Assembly (NCBI GenBank): GCA_016648135.1
Contig: JADDOH010002117.1
Coordinates: 1 to 64,000 of the forward strand
From: Agrypnia vestita
Lineage: Eukaryota; Arthropoda; Insecta; Trichoptera; Phryganeidae
Direction: 5' to 3'
Length of the DNA: 64,000 nt
Of this stretch, positions 42,345 to 54,829 are shown one piece after another. Made by a program: the position numbers and the translations under genes. Every line of letters starts with the position of its first letter. Within the stretch, counting starts at the first letter, position 1. Below the pieces are notes generated by a model. That model saw only the letters and a program-made list of their open reading frames with translations. It searched no databases and was not told where the DNA came from.

Positions 42345-42955
42345 TGCTCCCGTCTCCAGGACAATGAATGTCACTGTTGCCCGCCAGGTCTTAAAAATGA
42401 GTATGCAAAATTTGGGTGTGATCGGTTAAATGCTTTAGATTTTTATAGAAAATATATCAAGGAAAGGGGTGGAGTTAAGGAAGAGGGAATGTCACCTATG
42501 CGACCCTCTGGGTCTTAAAGAATAAGTGTGCAAAATTTGGTTCAGATCGGTCAAGCGGTATAGATTTGCGTACAAAATACATTCCAGCCTCTTATATACA
42601 CATTTATATGCAATTCAATTTTTTGAAAGAAATCGAAATTAAAGATATATCTTGTTATATTCCTATCACAATAATTAACAAATTATTCTTTTTTTAATAT
42701 TGCATAATATTCTGCCGGATAAATATTTAATAACGATTTTTTTCCAAAAGGTTTAAATAAACGTAATGCTTCTTATTCTCTCTGCACGTTCCTAATCATG
42801 GAAAGGGGATGGAGTAAAAGGGAAGGGAGAAAAGTCACTTTTGTTACCCGCCGCGTCCTATAAAATTAATAGGCAAAATTTAGTTCATATCGGTCAAACG
42901 GTGTAGATTTGTATAGAGAACACACAGACAGACAGTCAGTTTTTTTAGGTATAGA
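42345..42955 (-). mobile_element. Helitron family A, partial copy
   Basis: Minus-strand 5' end is intact (TCTATACCTA after host A at 42956). Tandem units are recognisable at 42345-42590 and 42800-42930, separated by ~200 bp of other DNA. The 3' CTAG end is missing. Confidence 0.65.
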
Positions 42956-43370
42956 TATAAAGAACGAATTAGATCTATTCATCATTAAACTTACATCATC
43001 TAATCCAGGAGAATAATAAAAAAAACTAAAAACTTAGCACATTAAACGTAATTACATATTTTAATATTACTCATTTAGTAATGGCTGTCGGCATTTCTTA
43101 ACTAATAAGGAAAAATATGATGACATTGAAAAAAATAAATAATACAATTTTATCGGGTAAAAAAGATCGCGAAACAAACAGAAGCGCAAGTTATTCGAAA
43201 CAATTTTTCAAGATGTAAAACAAGGAAAGACAGTGGAACAGCGAACAGCTCTGATATTTTTTAAATTTATCATGTGAGATTTAATTTAAATAATTATCAC
43301 AGATTTGTAAATCTTACTACTGTCATCTTGAAATGCATAAACTCTGAGATAAACATAAAAACAAAATATT
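42956..43370. other. AT-rich spacer between inverted Helitron fragments
   Basis: Nothing recognisable. Confidence 0.35.
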
Positions 43371-43857
43371 TTTTTTTTTAAATTTATACCCCTTCCCCTC
43401 CCTCCGATATATATTCAGTGCATATCTGTACCGGTCGACCGAACGGACTCAAAATTTGGAAACGTATTATTTGGGACCAGGCGGATAACAAAGGTGACAT
43501 TTCCCCCCTCACCGTTTAACCCCCCCTCCACACTTCATTGATATATTTTCCTAACGAATCTCTACCGTTTGATTGATCTGACCCAAATTTCGCATACTTA
43601 TTCTTTAAGACCAATCGGGAAATATATTTCGATTTCCCCTTCTTACCTATCTCCTCCCCCAGATATATTTTCTATAAAAATCTACACCGCTTGACCGATT
43701 TGACCCAAATTTTGCATACATATCCCCGACGGAAAAAATATGCCACGTTTCTTCCCTAGACATCCTATCCATTCCAGCCTTGATTAAATGGAAACATTTT
43801 TTTAATTAGGAGATTTGCAAAACAATAGAACTTTTGTTTTCCCCCAAATTTTTCTGG
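43371..43857 (+). mobile_element. Helitron family A, partial copy, opposite orientation
   Basis: Units of the same array (ctgtaccggtcgaccgaacg, caggcggataacaaaggtga, atatattttctataaaaatc) continue into the distinctive ttgattaaatggaaacat and gcaaaacaatag blocks, which precede the 3' end in 12771-13520. Breaks off before the hairpin and CTAG. Confidence 0.65.
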
Positions 43858-43936
43858 GTACGATCGGCCAGTTTATAACAAAAGTCAAGTGGAGAAAAAA
43901 ACAATTTTATTAACATTTTAAAGATTTATTAAATCA

Positions 43937-43965
43937 CTAGCTATAAACCCATCAAAAATGACGGT
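43937..43965 (-). mobile_element. Helitron family B 3' stub
   Basis: ctagctataaacccatcaaa and atgacgg match the 3' end of 36033-36285 and then diverge. The CTAG end (43937-43940) abuts a host T equivalent (A at 43936). Confidence 0.6.
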
Positions 43966-44245
43966 ACTTTTACATACCTTTTCATTTAAAAGTATTCTAA
44001 AAAAAATTTTGTTATAGGTACATGACCCCGTGTGAAGCTCGTTAAAGATTGACACAATAATTTTTCTGCATCAACTGTACCATATATTTCGAAAGTTTCT
44101 TTTTTTATTTTCTTTAACTTCGTTTCAATCATACATGACAATAAATAATAGGAAGAATACTTATGTCACGAACGATTTCTTAAACTTGATATATATCAGT
44201 GTGTTTTTATTTTGTAGCACGTGATGTGCCTTTTGTCGTAACAAT

Positions 44246-44659
44246 TGGACGTAGTTAAGCGAAAATGATCCAATCCACACAAAGTCAATTAAGAGATATT
44301 GACGTTTGAAGTTAACAAGATTTTTTCATTGGTATTCGTTTTAAAATTACTTGAATTTTTGTATAGAATATTAATACTTTTTAATTTAATTTTTAACAGT
44401 ATATTTAGGCGAAGTAAGGCGTATTTTCCGAGATATATGTAAATTTATTTGATTGCTTATGATAAAAAAAGGTTAACCTGCCTAACACAAAAATTTACCT
44501 GCCGGTTGGTCCTAAGGTTATAAACATTTGTTTTTTGCCTGGATCTTTTTTGATAAAATTTCTTTTTTTAGATACTATCAGATTAAGTATCAGTTTGTTG
44601 CACTTAGGTCATTTATGACCATGTTGTGGATTGGATACTTTTCGCGTAACTACGTCCGA
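44246..44659. mobile_element. MITE-like element, 414 bp
   Basis: 34 bp imperfect inverted ends: tggacgtagttaagcgaaaa (44246) against the complement of 44626-44659 (ggattggatacttttcgcgt, aactacgtccga). The interior is AT-rich and non-coding. Target duplication not assigned. Confidence 0.6.
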
Positions 44660-44865
44660 TTCTGGGTCAGATTCATAGATCAAAGTCACCGAAGTTGCTG
44701 AGGCATGATTTTTGATATAATTTGTCTTTAATACTTATAACTGAAAAACTTTCTTAATTTCGAATTAAATTAAAAGATTAATTAAATAAAGTAAAGCATT
44801 AATTTGAACCATGAGGTTGGCTTTCGAAGTATCCTAGGTCGTTTTTTTTATTTTATTGAATGCGG

Positions 44866-44980
44866 GGAGATTACGTTGGATGGAAGGAGCGTTTTATCTT
44901 TCTTATTGAATACACCGAGAGGAGAAACTTAAAGATAATCTTTTACAACAATGAGGCTGGTATTAAGCTTTCAACGACAA
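44866..44980 (+). pseudogene. Possible LINE endonuclease scrap
   Basis: GDYVGWKERFIFLIEYTERR followed by NLKII and FYNNEAG resembles the APE endonuclease stretch 'G-x-R-N-E-R-G-x-x-L-I-E-Y-A-E-x-x-x-L-x-I-x-N-T-x-F'. The next expected motif (W-T-W) is not present. Short and uncertain. Confidence 0.35.
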
Positions 44981-45529
44981 TGAGAAATATCCGAGGAAAT
45001 AAAAGAAAGGCGATAACCTCAACGAAAAGTAACAAAATAAGTTAGATTAAACTTCCGCACGCATATTTAAAAAAAATCCCACTTATTTCACTGTTGTGTA
45101 TTTAAATAAATAATAACAAAATCTTAGTTTGGTAAAAGATTGGCTTTTATGAAAGAACTTGTACATGCATTTTACAATAGTTTAAACAAAAAAAATGTAG
45201 TCCTGAAGGATTTTATATTAAAAAGTGTACATTATGAATTTGCAACTTTTCATCCTGACAACCAAATTGGATGTACGTAGTCTCTTTAATATTTTATTTA
45301 TAAATGTTTTTACTTATTTATAAGAAGGATTAAAATATGGTAGTACGAGACCTAACATTATTTTTTCTACTTCAAAAATATAATTAAAAAATTAGCCTAT
45401 CGGGATCGTAAACCAAATATAGTATTTTTATAATTATTTTCTATTTGAAAAAATAGTATTTGATTTTCTCCTCTGATAAAGGCTTCTGATAAGGCTCTAC
45501 ATCTGATAAGGCCTGATAAAGGCTCAAAC

Positions 45530-45585
45530 ACCAAAACATTAGATTGCTAGGTGAGTGTTTTAGCTACAGGACCAACAAGCTTCTC
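45530..45585 (-). mobile_element. tRNA-derived SINE, head fragment (copy F)
   Basis: Minus strand gagaagcttgttggtcctgt and the following ~40 bp match the SINE head. The body is absent. Confidence 0.5.
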
Positions 45586-47040
45586 AAATTATGCGTTTAT
45601 TTTGTTTTTTTTTTTAATTTATACATTCTGAGAGATTTTACACAAAGGAATAATTAATTTAAAAAATAAAGATTATAACTTTAATGTGATAAATAAAAGT
45701 AATTTAAAAAAAAGAAAGTTAAGTAATACAATACAAGGAAGAAAACTATTAGATACATAATATAAAATTATAAATGAAACAGAGAAAAGAAATCAATTAA
45801 TATGTTAAACAATATAAAGGTTACAGATATCTTGCTCAATTTAACACTTAACAATCTAACACTCTCAACACTTCAATTTAAACAAATAATAAATAAGTGC
45901 ACAGAATTAAAATCGTTAACAACTTTATGCAATATTTGCATACATGAGTTGTTCATAAAATTAGATTGAGAAACATCTGCATGAAACAAAGCGTGATATC
46001 TCGTGCCATAACAGCAAGGTATACGATAATTAATCATGTTCACCATACTTGGGCAATCCACAATCCCCTTTATTATTTTAAATACAAATAGAATGTCTTA
46101 AATTTTTGTGTGCTGCCATAGGTTTGCTAAATTAAGCGTTTAATAATTCTATCCAAAATTATCAAACGAATATGTAACTTATATGATGTAGTTTATAAAT
46201 CTGAAAACTTGTGTTGTAATCTTTGACTTTTGTAGAAATGTATAACATTATATATATTATAGAAATATATTATATAAAGTAAGATCTTATGATGTATTTT
46301 TTCAGTTTTATACGAATGAATATTTACTGTCTACTCTATAAGGATGCACGCATAATTGCACAATCTATATAAACAGAATAAATGCAAGTATCCTGCCAAT
46401 GTTTAAAAAATACGATGAAATCGGCGCGTTTCATATTGCCGTTCGTGGATGAGCGTGCCAAGATGTCGGTTCTGTAATCTGAATCCGGAAGTTCAACAAT
46501 TTTTGAATTTTTGAGACGACCATTTATTTAGCTTAGTCTCACGAAAATGAAAATATTTTTTTAATTATAATTTTATTAACGAATTAAAATCGTATTCATT
46601 ATTTCGGCTATTCAGCTACGGAAATTTCCGCAGCTGGTATTTCAAGAGCGTTTATGTTGCGTCTGACTACTGCAATATTTTAATACTAAAAATCTGCTCT
46701 TCAGTAGGTACCACTTAATTATTTTAAATTCAAATTTTACATTCACCAACTCATTGATTAATAACAAAGATTTTAATCATTGCCTTGTAAAAGTGACTAC
46801 TCATATTAAATAACGCTCAAACATTTAAAGTGTCTGTCATTCATGTAATTCCCCTAATAATCATAAAATATTTTTTCATTAAGCTTAAATGTAATACTAG
46901 GAATATCTAAACCGATATAAGCGACTTGTTGATAATTTGGTTTTTTAATATAAACATAACAAAAAAATGCGTTCCGCCTCTGTAAAATGAATATATTTTA
47001 TTTACGTGGTATAACAAACCTTTTCCGTTATGCTTAATAG
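45586..47040. other. AT-rich, no gene recognised
   Basis: A GC-balanced patch at 46430-46500 (atgagcgtgccaagatgtcg). No coding domain. Confidence 0.3.
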
Positions 47041-47190
47041 AGATATTCCTACCTTAATTATGAGTCGAAAGCAACAATGTTCTATCAATAATTATGGAGA
47101 TATCGAATTCAAAGTTTTTTTTTTTTAATATTTCTGTAAAACGTTGGTCTATGATAAAAGTAACTAATATTGAATATTAAAAGTTTTTTG
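47041..47190 (+). repeat. Dispersed repeat, copy without SINE
   Basis: Matches the two flanks of SINE copy B at 2861-3230 and serves as its empty site. Confidence 0.5.
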
Positions 47191-47581
47191 ACTTAAATAT
47201 CATTCAAATAAAATAATTGAATCCTCGCAAAAATATTTTTCATATTTCAGTAGGTTTTTTGGCGTATCAATTTATTAAATGCATTACTGAAATTCCATAA
47301 TGCTCTCGTTAAAAGTCAACTTCAGTTTTTCCCAATAGTATTTCCATTTTCGAAACCGTTTTGTTATCGGTAAAAAAAGTATTTTTATAACCACTGGGGT
47401 GTTATTTTTTATGGTGATTGCTCTAGTGCCAGGGCAAAATGATTATACTCCTATAATTATAAATCACTTTCAAACCAAACAGCTCAAAACTTAAAATATC
47501 ATAAGTAAAATTACTAATCAGAAGTAGACTTCAACTGTGTTAAGTAATATGCCATTTTCCTCCCATTTTTCTTTCTCATTT

Positions 47582-47788
47582 ACAGTGAATGGTACCCACC
47601 GCTAACTCAGGACTGTTCTAAGAGCAAAAGCTTCATATCCGTCCTACTCAATCGTCTCCAGGTTGACATTTTTTCACCTAATAAGCAGGACCGTGCTGCA
47701 GCCCACCGGTCGTATAAACCATTGCGAAGTGGCGCGGCCGCTCGAATAAAGCCATTCACTGTCCCCGCCTTAAGATATGTCTTTACTG
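47582..47788 (-). repeat. ~215 bp dispersed repeat, copy 3
   Basis: Reverse orientation of the unit at 7008. Ends CAGTGAATGG (47583) and CCATTCACTGTCCCC. Here the conserved peptide reads MSTWRRLSRTD on the minus strand. Its upstream frame contains NGLYDRWAAARSCLLGEK. Confidence 0.55.
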
Positions 47789-48984
47789 AAAAGAGAAAAT
47801 ACATGAATACATAATCACAATACATAAAGAAAAATAATAGGTAATATACAAAAGAAAAACACAATTAGAAACAATGTACCTAAATAGGTTAATGTAAAAT
47901 ACGTAGAAAGAAAACTAACTAATAGTAAGAAGAAAATAAAATACGAGCAAAATAAAATAAAAAGAAACTAAATAAAAGATGTGTTAATAACAAAATAAAA
48001 TAGAAACAATAAAGTATATAATAATGATGAAAATAATAATAAGAAATTTATAGTATTCTTTCTCCTTTACAGTTGCATGGTTTGGATTCTATTGAATTGT
48101 GATAGAAATCTACTAAGCAAATCTTTTAGACGTTTAAGATTTCTAAATGTATGTTATTAATAATTATCTCTATAATAAAAAAAAAACATTTACTGTGAGA
48201 CGCGTGTAGAAATCTATTAATTACTAACAAGAGGTTGTCAACAAAATGTAACGCTTTATTTTGCAAGCAGGTAATTCAAGTACTTTGAAGCTTCAACTGT
48301 ATATTGACTCTAATTCAATTACCAGCACACTTGGAATTACTTCATTGAGTCAATAGACAAATACTAGAGACTGTGCAAAGTTCGTCCAGCTTTATGGCAG
48401 AGGTGACCATGGTTCGCTGATTGCTGATAAATTCCTGAGAACTGATTTCTGACAAATTATTCACACGTTAAATAGTCCTTTATGTAAAGTTTTATTTCTT
48501 GTTTACCTGTATGAATGAATAGTATTTTATTAATAATGAAACAGTATTAACTTAATAGGAAAAGGAAACAATGACGGATGAATGACAGAATCCTATAAAT
48601 TTAACCTTTTAAGCCGTCTTTCCATACTTTCAGGAAGATTCATATTTAGTGTTCCTATTACAATGCTTACATTAGCTTCATCTGTTTAGCTGTTTATGTG
48701 GATGGAATCGATATTTCACCCGTTTCCCAGTAGGTATCTAATCAAGCTGAAATTTTGCACACATGACAATACACGATGACAATACATTCACCAATTAATC
48801 AATTCATCCATCACAATTAGTAAATGGAATATGGAAAATGAGTAAATGTGCTTACCAAAAAGATGGTGGTAGTTTCGTACCGAAGTGATTTCGTACACCG
48901 GGTAATGTTTAAACTTAAAAGTAGAAAATTTCATTATTTGATTTTTTTAAACGCTTATATTTTAATTGACAAAAAGTAAAAAAA
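47789..48984. other. AT-rich, no gene recognised
   Basis: A-rich in 47800-48050 (plus strand). 48290-48440 is more balanced, with no coding pattern. Confidence 0.3.
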
Positions 48985-49073
48985 AAATTTTTGGCCAAAT
49001 TTTTTGCTTCAATCTCCATAAAAATACAACTTTTATTTGGAGAGTGAAGCAAAAAATTTTTGTCCGAAAATTT
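48985..49073. repeat. ~40 bp-arm inverted repeat
   Basis: Left arm ggccaaattttttgcttcaa, then tctccataaaa. The right arm is its imperfect complement ending ttttgtccgaaaattt. Loop of ~6 nt. Confidence 0.65.
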
Positions 49074-50970
49074 ACATTTAATTATAAGAATGGGTTAAAA
49101 ACATCATGTAATATACTTATTTAAAATTTCATTATTGTTAATTTTTTTCTTCTTGTAAAATTATCGACCTTTTATAATATTATATTTCTATTGTAGTGAG
49201 ACATTTATTATTCCCAATTACTGACTACCATCTTTTTTACCCGACTGCGCGATGCAAAGAAGGTAAATGTGTTAAAGGTAATCAGATTGTGGCGCTCTAG
49301 AGACCAAACGCGTGGGCCGATTTTAATGATTTGTCTTAATAATGTCAATCGATTTGTCTTAATCTTGCAAGTGTCACTTAAGACATGACAGAAATAAAAA
49401 ATCAATATGTTGACAACTAGATACCGTTTCGTGATAAAGAAAAATATGAAGGTCGACGAGCTTTGTTAAATAGGTTTTCATTGAATAGGTATTTGAAAAT
49501 AATCTTTAGTTTTTTTATTATTTTTCATTTCCAATAACCATTTAAGATCTATAACGATTGAAAGTTGGTTAGCAACCATTCTCCCTAAACTTTTAAATAC
49601 CTTATCAATGCAATAAAGCTGTAATAAAGTTCTTATATAATCGCATAACAGGTCTAATTAATGTGAAAATTAGTTATCATAGTATAATTCAATATACTCG
49701 TAGTTCTTAAAATCGAATGACTAACCTTGAATTTTACAGCTGTGAAATAAAATTTTAACGACCATTACCTAAAGCGTTTCTTATATATAGTGAAAAATAA
49801 CCTAATTAGGAATAAAAAAATAATAAAAAATACAGTCCTATAATCCTAGCTAAAAAAATAAAAATAAAAAATTTAAAAATCAAAAAAATCGACTGCGTAA
49901 AAAGTATACTAATTAAAATTGAAAATAAAAAACTAGTCCAGTGGTCTAGAATTCTGTTAAGTAATATTCAATAATTACACCATTGAAATAGTTTCATGAT
50001 CGATACACACATAAAAAAAAAAATATTCTAATTCGGAACAAGCAACTTTAACCATTAAAAATCTAGACTGGCTCAAATCTTTGCAATAATGTAAATATAC
50101 ATTTGTAGAAAACATGATTATGGAAGACGTAGATAGATAAAATTTGGAAATACGTTTTACACCGTACATTTAAAATTAATAATCCTCGGTGAATGCATTC
50201 AAAAGATTTTGGATATTATGCTGTCTTTGCTTTTATACGACAAAATTAATATATTATAAAATCAAAAATTTAACAAAGTGGTTAAAATAGTGTTATTAAT
50301 AACGCACTTACCCTCAAGATAAATTTCCGAGTTCGAGTCTTGGTGACAATATGTGTATATTTTTTTGATAAGTACCTATATTTTGTGTTTACGTTCTTAA
50401 TGATTTTTGTAATTTTGAAAATTTCATTTATATTTATAAAATGTGAAAAAATGAAAATACGACGAATATTTTTTGTTCACATTTGCTTCTTATTCTTTTT
50501 TATCTAAATAAGTGGCAAGGTAGAAAACGAGGTGGACCTCTAGAGAATACAAACAATTTCAACGTCAGAGCTTTTTTAGGAGTGACGATGACGTCTTCGT
50601 CTCCTTTTCGTTATCAATTGGTTTTACGTCAAAAATATTTTATATTGTGAATGAAGTTTTAAATTAAAATTAAAAATTTTAATTTTTATCCACATGAGTA
50701 GCGTCAGTTATTTCTAATTGTTTGATTATTTTCTCATTAATTTTAAATTTACCGTTACATATCGTTTAATTTTAAATTACATTAACGTAGATATATATAT
50801 ATATATTAATGCTGTGATACTTTACTTTTACGAAACATAATTTATATAATGCATTGTCAACGCACTATTCATGCCCGATTTTGTATTAATTTGTAGGCTA
50901 TGGTAGACCACTTTTATTTGACTTTTACTAACACATTACTTACACACACCGATGTTACGTATTAAAATTA
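49074..50970. other. AT-rich; one decayed tRNA-like spot
   Basis: 49230-49350 contains tttacccgactgcgcgatgc, a word I associate with insect interspersed repeats. 50287-50350 has a B-box-like gagttcgagtc and a T stem ccgag/cttgg, perhaps an old tRNA-derived repeat. No gene. Confidence 0.3.
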
Positions 50971-51853
50971 TCAATTTCTATAAAACTCAATGTCTGTCTG
51001 TCTGTCTCTGTTCTCTATACAAATGTACACATGTTTGTCCGATTCGATTAAAATTGCGTAAACTTATACTTTAGGACCCGGCGGGTAATATAGGTGACGT
51101 TTCCTCCATATTCTTTTACACCTTACTTTCCGCTGATATATTTTCGATGTAAATCTGTAACGTTCAACCAATCGAACACAAATTTTGAAAACTTATTCTT
51201 AAGGACTCAGCGCGTAATATAGGCGACATTTCCCCTCTGTTATTTTACCCCTTCTCCACCCCTTATAATATATTTTTAATGCAAATCTGTGCCGTTCGAC
51301 CGATCAGACTCAAAATTTGGAAACTTATTATTTTGGAATCTGCAGGTAACATAGGTGACATTTCCAGCTATAATTTTACCCCCTCCCCTCTCCTTGATAT
51401 ATTTTCAATGCAAATCTGTACCGTTCGACCGATCGGTCTCAAAAATGGGAAACTTATTCTTTAGGACTCGTCGGGTAACATAAGAGATATTTCCCCCATA
51501 TTATTTTACCTTTTCCCTCCTCCTGATGTGTTTTCGATGCAAATCTGTACTGTTAAAACCGATCGGACTCAAAATTTGGAAATTTATTCTTTAGGAATCT
51601 GCGAGTAACTAAGCGACATTTTCCCCCTATTATTTTACTCCTTCCCCCCGATACAGGGCGCAAAATTTGTGAACTTATTCTTTAGAACCCGGCGAGTAAC
51701 ATAGGTGAAAAATATTTCCTTCCTCCCCTTTCCCCTCGCCCTGATATATTTTCGATTCAAATCTATGCCGTTCGAATCGAACCTTTGTATCCTCCCAAAA
51801 ATTTATTTTCATCTAAATTCTCAATCCTCGCAACGCCGGTTGCGAACAGCTAG
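50971..51853 (+). mobile_element. Helitron family A, complete copy (883 bp)
   Basis: Starts TC (50971) after host A and ends CTAG (51850-51853) before host T. A perfect CGCAAC-GCCG-GTTGCG hairpin (51829-51844) lies 9 nt before the end. Carries about six to seven ~115-120 bp units, each with caaatctgtaccgttcgacc, ggacccggcgggtaa and gtgacatttcc words. No coding. The best reference copy in the window for both termini. Confidence 0.88.
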
Positions 51854-52143
51854 TAAACAATATAATTTATAAAATAAAATATTAAACTAAAAATAATGAG
51901 AGTTTCGTAATTTTATCGCAATTTTAACAGTCGTGAATTGGAATCATGGCCACGACTTAAATAAATATATAAAATATTAGGAAGAAATAATTTCAAAGAG
52001 TAATAAAAATCTGCTGACTTGTTAGAATACGAGTTTATGAACAACAATGTTTTTATAACGGGATATTTCCATTTTCAATAGGTCCCTAGGCTTTCAGAGC
52101 TGTCGGAAAATGCAGAAGTATCTCTAAGCCAGCAACACTAAGC
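51854..52143. other. AT-rich spacer
   Basis: Nothing recognisable. Confidence 0.35.
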
Positions 52144-52452
52144 CTTTTTATTCCCTTTCTTTTAACTCTTAGCGTCTGATTGTCTGCTTCTCTGTAGAAA
52201 AAACTTTGGATCAATTTTTACCCTTTTCCTGTGATTCAATCGAAATGAAACTTTGCTTGAAGACTCGTGGCGATGATAAAAATTATCTACCAATTTTTTT
52301 TTTCGTTTAAAAAAATTAATAATTATAGTATAATTTTGAATTTTTAGAAATTTTAACGATTTATATATTGTTTAATTTTCGAGCACGACGCGTGTAGTTT
52401 TAATGAGAATGGGAGTATAATAAAGACTTTGTTTTTATGGGTTAGTTTTTTG
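52144..52452 (-). repeat. ~330 bp dispersed repeat, copy 2
   Basis: Reverse-orientation partner of 10664-10997. Lacks the ~60 bp insert of copy 1. Confidence 0.55.
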
Positions 52453-53388
52453 ATATTAAAAAGTCAAGGATGAAATATTTTATGCAAGTAATTAAATAAA
52501 TCAAAACATTTTTCAAATGAAAATATTTAGTCTTTTCGAAGAATAAAAATTAACGAACTTAAAGGAAAATAATGAGAATTTTTTTTCTGCTTTCGCCTTG
52601 ATAATCTATCAATTACCATATTTGTACGTTGTTGATTTTATACAATAAGCAATCAATTATTTTCGTTTCATTTAGTCGGTTTCTTTCAGCTGCGAAACAT
52701 AATAAAATAATGAATTAATAAATTAAGATTTGGTCGTCTTTATTGTGCCAAAAACTTCTGTCGAATTATTTATTTTATATTCGGTGATGATATCTAAAAA
52801 GTAGTTTAGTATATATAAATAAGTTATATAATTAAATAAAAGCAGACAAAGAGAAGTAAAAAGTTAATTAATTTAACTGACAGAGATTTTAAAATTGAAT
52901 GTTAAATTACAGAAAAATAACTTTATACAAAATAAATATTTTTTAACACTTTAAATAATTTTTAAAGTTTTATAATACTTCTAAAAAATACACGAAAGTT
53001 GTTTAAAATTGTCAGTCTATAGATTTACTTTTTCTATCTCTGAACGAGACTATTCTGTCTATCAATGTAGGTTTGATTTATAGATTTTAAGCTTTTATTA
53101 TATTCAGAGATCTTTATATTGATATCAGCACTGATGTGTATGGAAATTTGGCCCGAAAAACCGACTTCGAACAAAAGTTTTACAACATTTTTCATTTTTT
53201 GCATATTTTCCACTCGTGTGTGTAAAATTTGATTTTATTTATATTATTTATGACACCGAATATTAAAAATTCTTGTTAAGCCTGAAAGAAGCACTGCTAA
53301 AACATTTTCTAATTACATATTAATTGGTAAAAATTTAAAATCAATATTTAAATGAAATTAAGAGTTGCGTTAAAATTTTTTAACAATT
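52453..53388. other. AT-rich, no gene recognised
   Basis: Nothing recognisable. Confidence 0.35.
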
Positions 53389-53400
53389 AATATATATATA

Positions 53401-53433
<33 letters not shown>
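53389..53433. repeat. (TA)n microsatellite
   Basis: About 45 bp of TA dinucleotides with one interruption, immediately upstream of Helitron family C. It may include that element's AT-rich 5' end. Confidence 0.85.
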
Positions 53434-53878
53434 GTATGTAAAAAGATACCCGTGTTTCCCTACCCGCCAAGTTTTCAAACTAGCCACAACCACCCACTTG
53501 TGGTTATGGTGGTGGATAGTCCTTGGTGTCACATCGAAAATATGCGAGTTTGGTGGGGGTGAATGTGCGTGGGTGGGAGTGGGTGAAAATGTGCTTCTAA
53601 CACACTTATTTGTTATGGGAAGGCCGCAAATGCTTCAGATTGTTTCAAAATAGACGCGCTTACTGTGTCGGTGAGTCTAGAAAGTTCCGGAAAACCTGCT
53701 CTAGAAAGTTCTGGAAGGAGCTGAGTGGCGGAATGTGTCGGTGTGTCTAGAAGGTACATTCGATAAATTTCTTGAAAGTTATAGAAGGAGATTGTCCTAG
53801 AAGGTTCGCGAAAGTTCTATGACGATCCAAACAGTGAACTAAAAATCTACGCGTACGAAACCGCGCGGGCAAAGCTAG
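53434..53878 (+). mobile_element. Helitron family C 3' part, carrying heat-shock elements
   Basis: Ends aaagCTAG (53875-53878) before host T. The GC-rich block accgcgcggg lies a few nt upstream, as in Helitron 3' ends. The 5' TC end is not certain and may be hidden in the (TA)n run. The interior is GC-balanced and non-coding, with repeated tctagaaagttc words (see 53680-53817). No other copy in the window. Confidence 0.65.
53680..53817 (+). promoter_or_regulatory. Four heat-shock-element arrays
   Basis: HSF sites are inverted nGAAn pentamers. Here: GAAagTTCcgGAA (53680-53692, perfect); GAAagTTCtgGAA (53704-53716, perfect); TTCttGAAagTTAtaGAA (53769-53786, one base off); GAAggTTCgcGAAagTTC (53800-53817, four perfect pentamers). 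Three perfect arrays within 138 bp are far beyond chance. Confidence 0.75.
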
Positions 53879-53879
53879 T

Positions 53880-54543
53880 ATAAGATATAAAATCATCAAA
53901 CGCAAGTGAAGAGTATGTGGATTCCAAGGTTAACGAGGGAAATCGTGACATGTGAGCACCAAGTCGATTCGTGTTTTTACCAGGAAAATTGTGGGGTATT
54001 CATTCCTTCTGTTCTATATGTTTTTGGAGTGCTGAATCCGAATATGAAGTTTGCTAACAAAATTTCACAACGCAACAATGAAAAAATTTCAAAAAGATAA
54101 AAAAAAAATTTTTGCACTTTTCACTTATAACTCGAAAATAATCAACTTTTTGTAGTTAAATTATATAAGTAAGTAGTTAAGTTGATGTAATTTCTTGAAT
54201 AGGGAGGCTATTCAAGAAATTTCATCAATTCAAGAATTATAATAGTACTAATGAATCGGCAACGATCGACCGGCCGTAACTTACTGGAATTACAACAACA
54301 ACACTGATGATCAGAAACGAACATTCACCAAAAATGTCGTCATAAATGAGTTGTTGCTGTGAATGTATTTTAGGTTGTAATTTGATGAATTCAGTTTGTA
54401 AGTTTATCTAAAATTAGTTTTAGAAACAATGTCGATTTAAAATAATACGACATAAATTTTCAGCTTCAAAATCCTGCAATTTTATGGTCCGTAATTTTAA
54501 CGAGTTTATCGGTTTACGGCTGGTATCTACATATTTTTGAGGG
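53880..54543. other. Unassigned; one strong hairpin
   Basis: A 64-codon frame at 53906-54100 has no recognised domain. A hairpin at 54182-54228 has 21 bp arms (20 of 21 paired; ttgatgtaatttcttgaat at its start) around ggagg. Confidence 0.45.
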
Positions 54544-54829
54544 CTGTGTATTAGGGTGTCCCGTCCATGTATGAGAAAAAAATTTTTTTGAGAATCATAA
54601 TTGCAAGTGGTATCAAAATTTGCGTAATCTTACACAAATTGCAAAACATATTAAAAAATTGGAAGTATGTGCCGTCTTGAAGGCTCTACCAAGCTTTGAA
54701 ATTTTGTAAATTTTATGTTTTTACAGAGTTTAACCGTTTGCTTAAAATAATAAAAAAAATCAAGTTTAAATGGTATTTTATTATTGAAATTAATAAAATA
54801 AAGCACCAAAAAATAGAATTAACAATATA

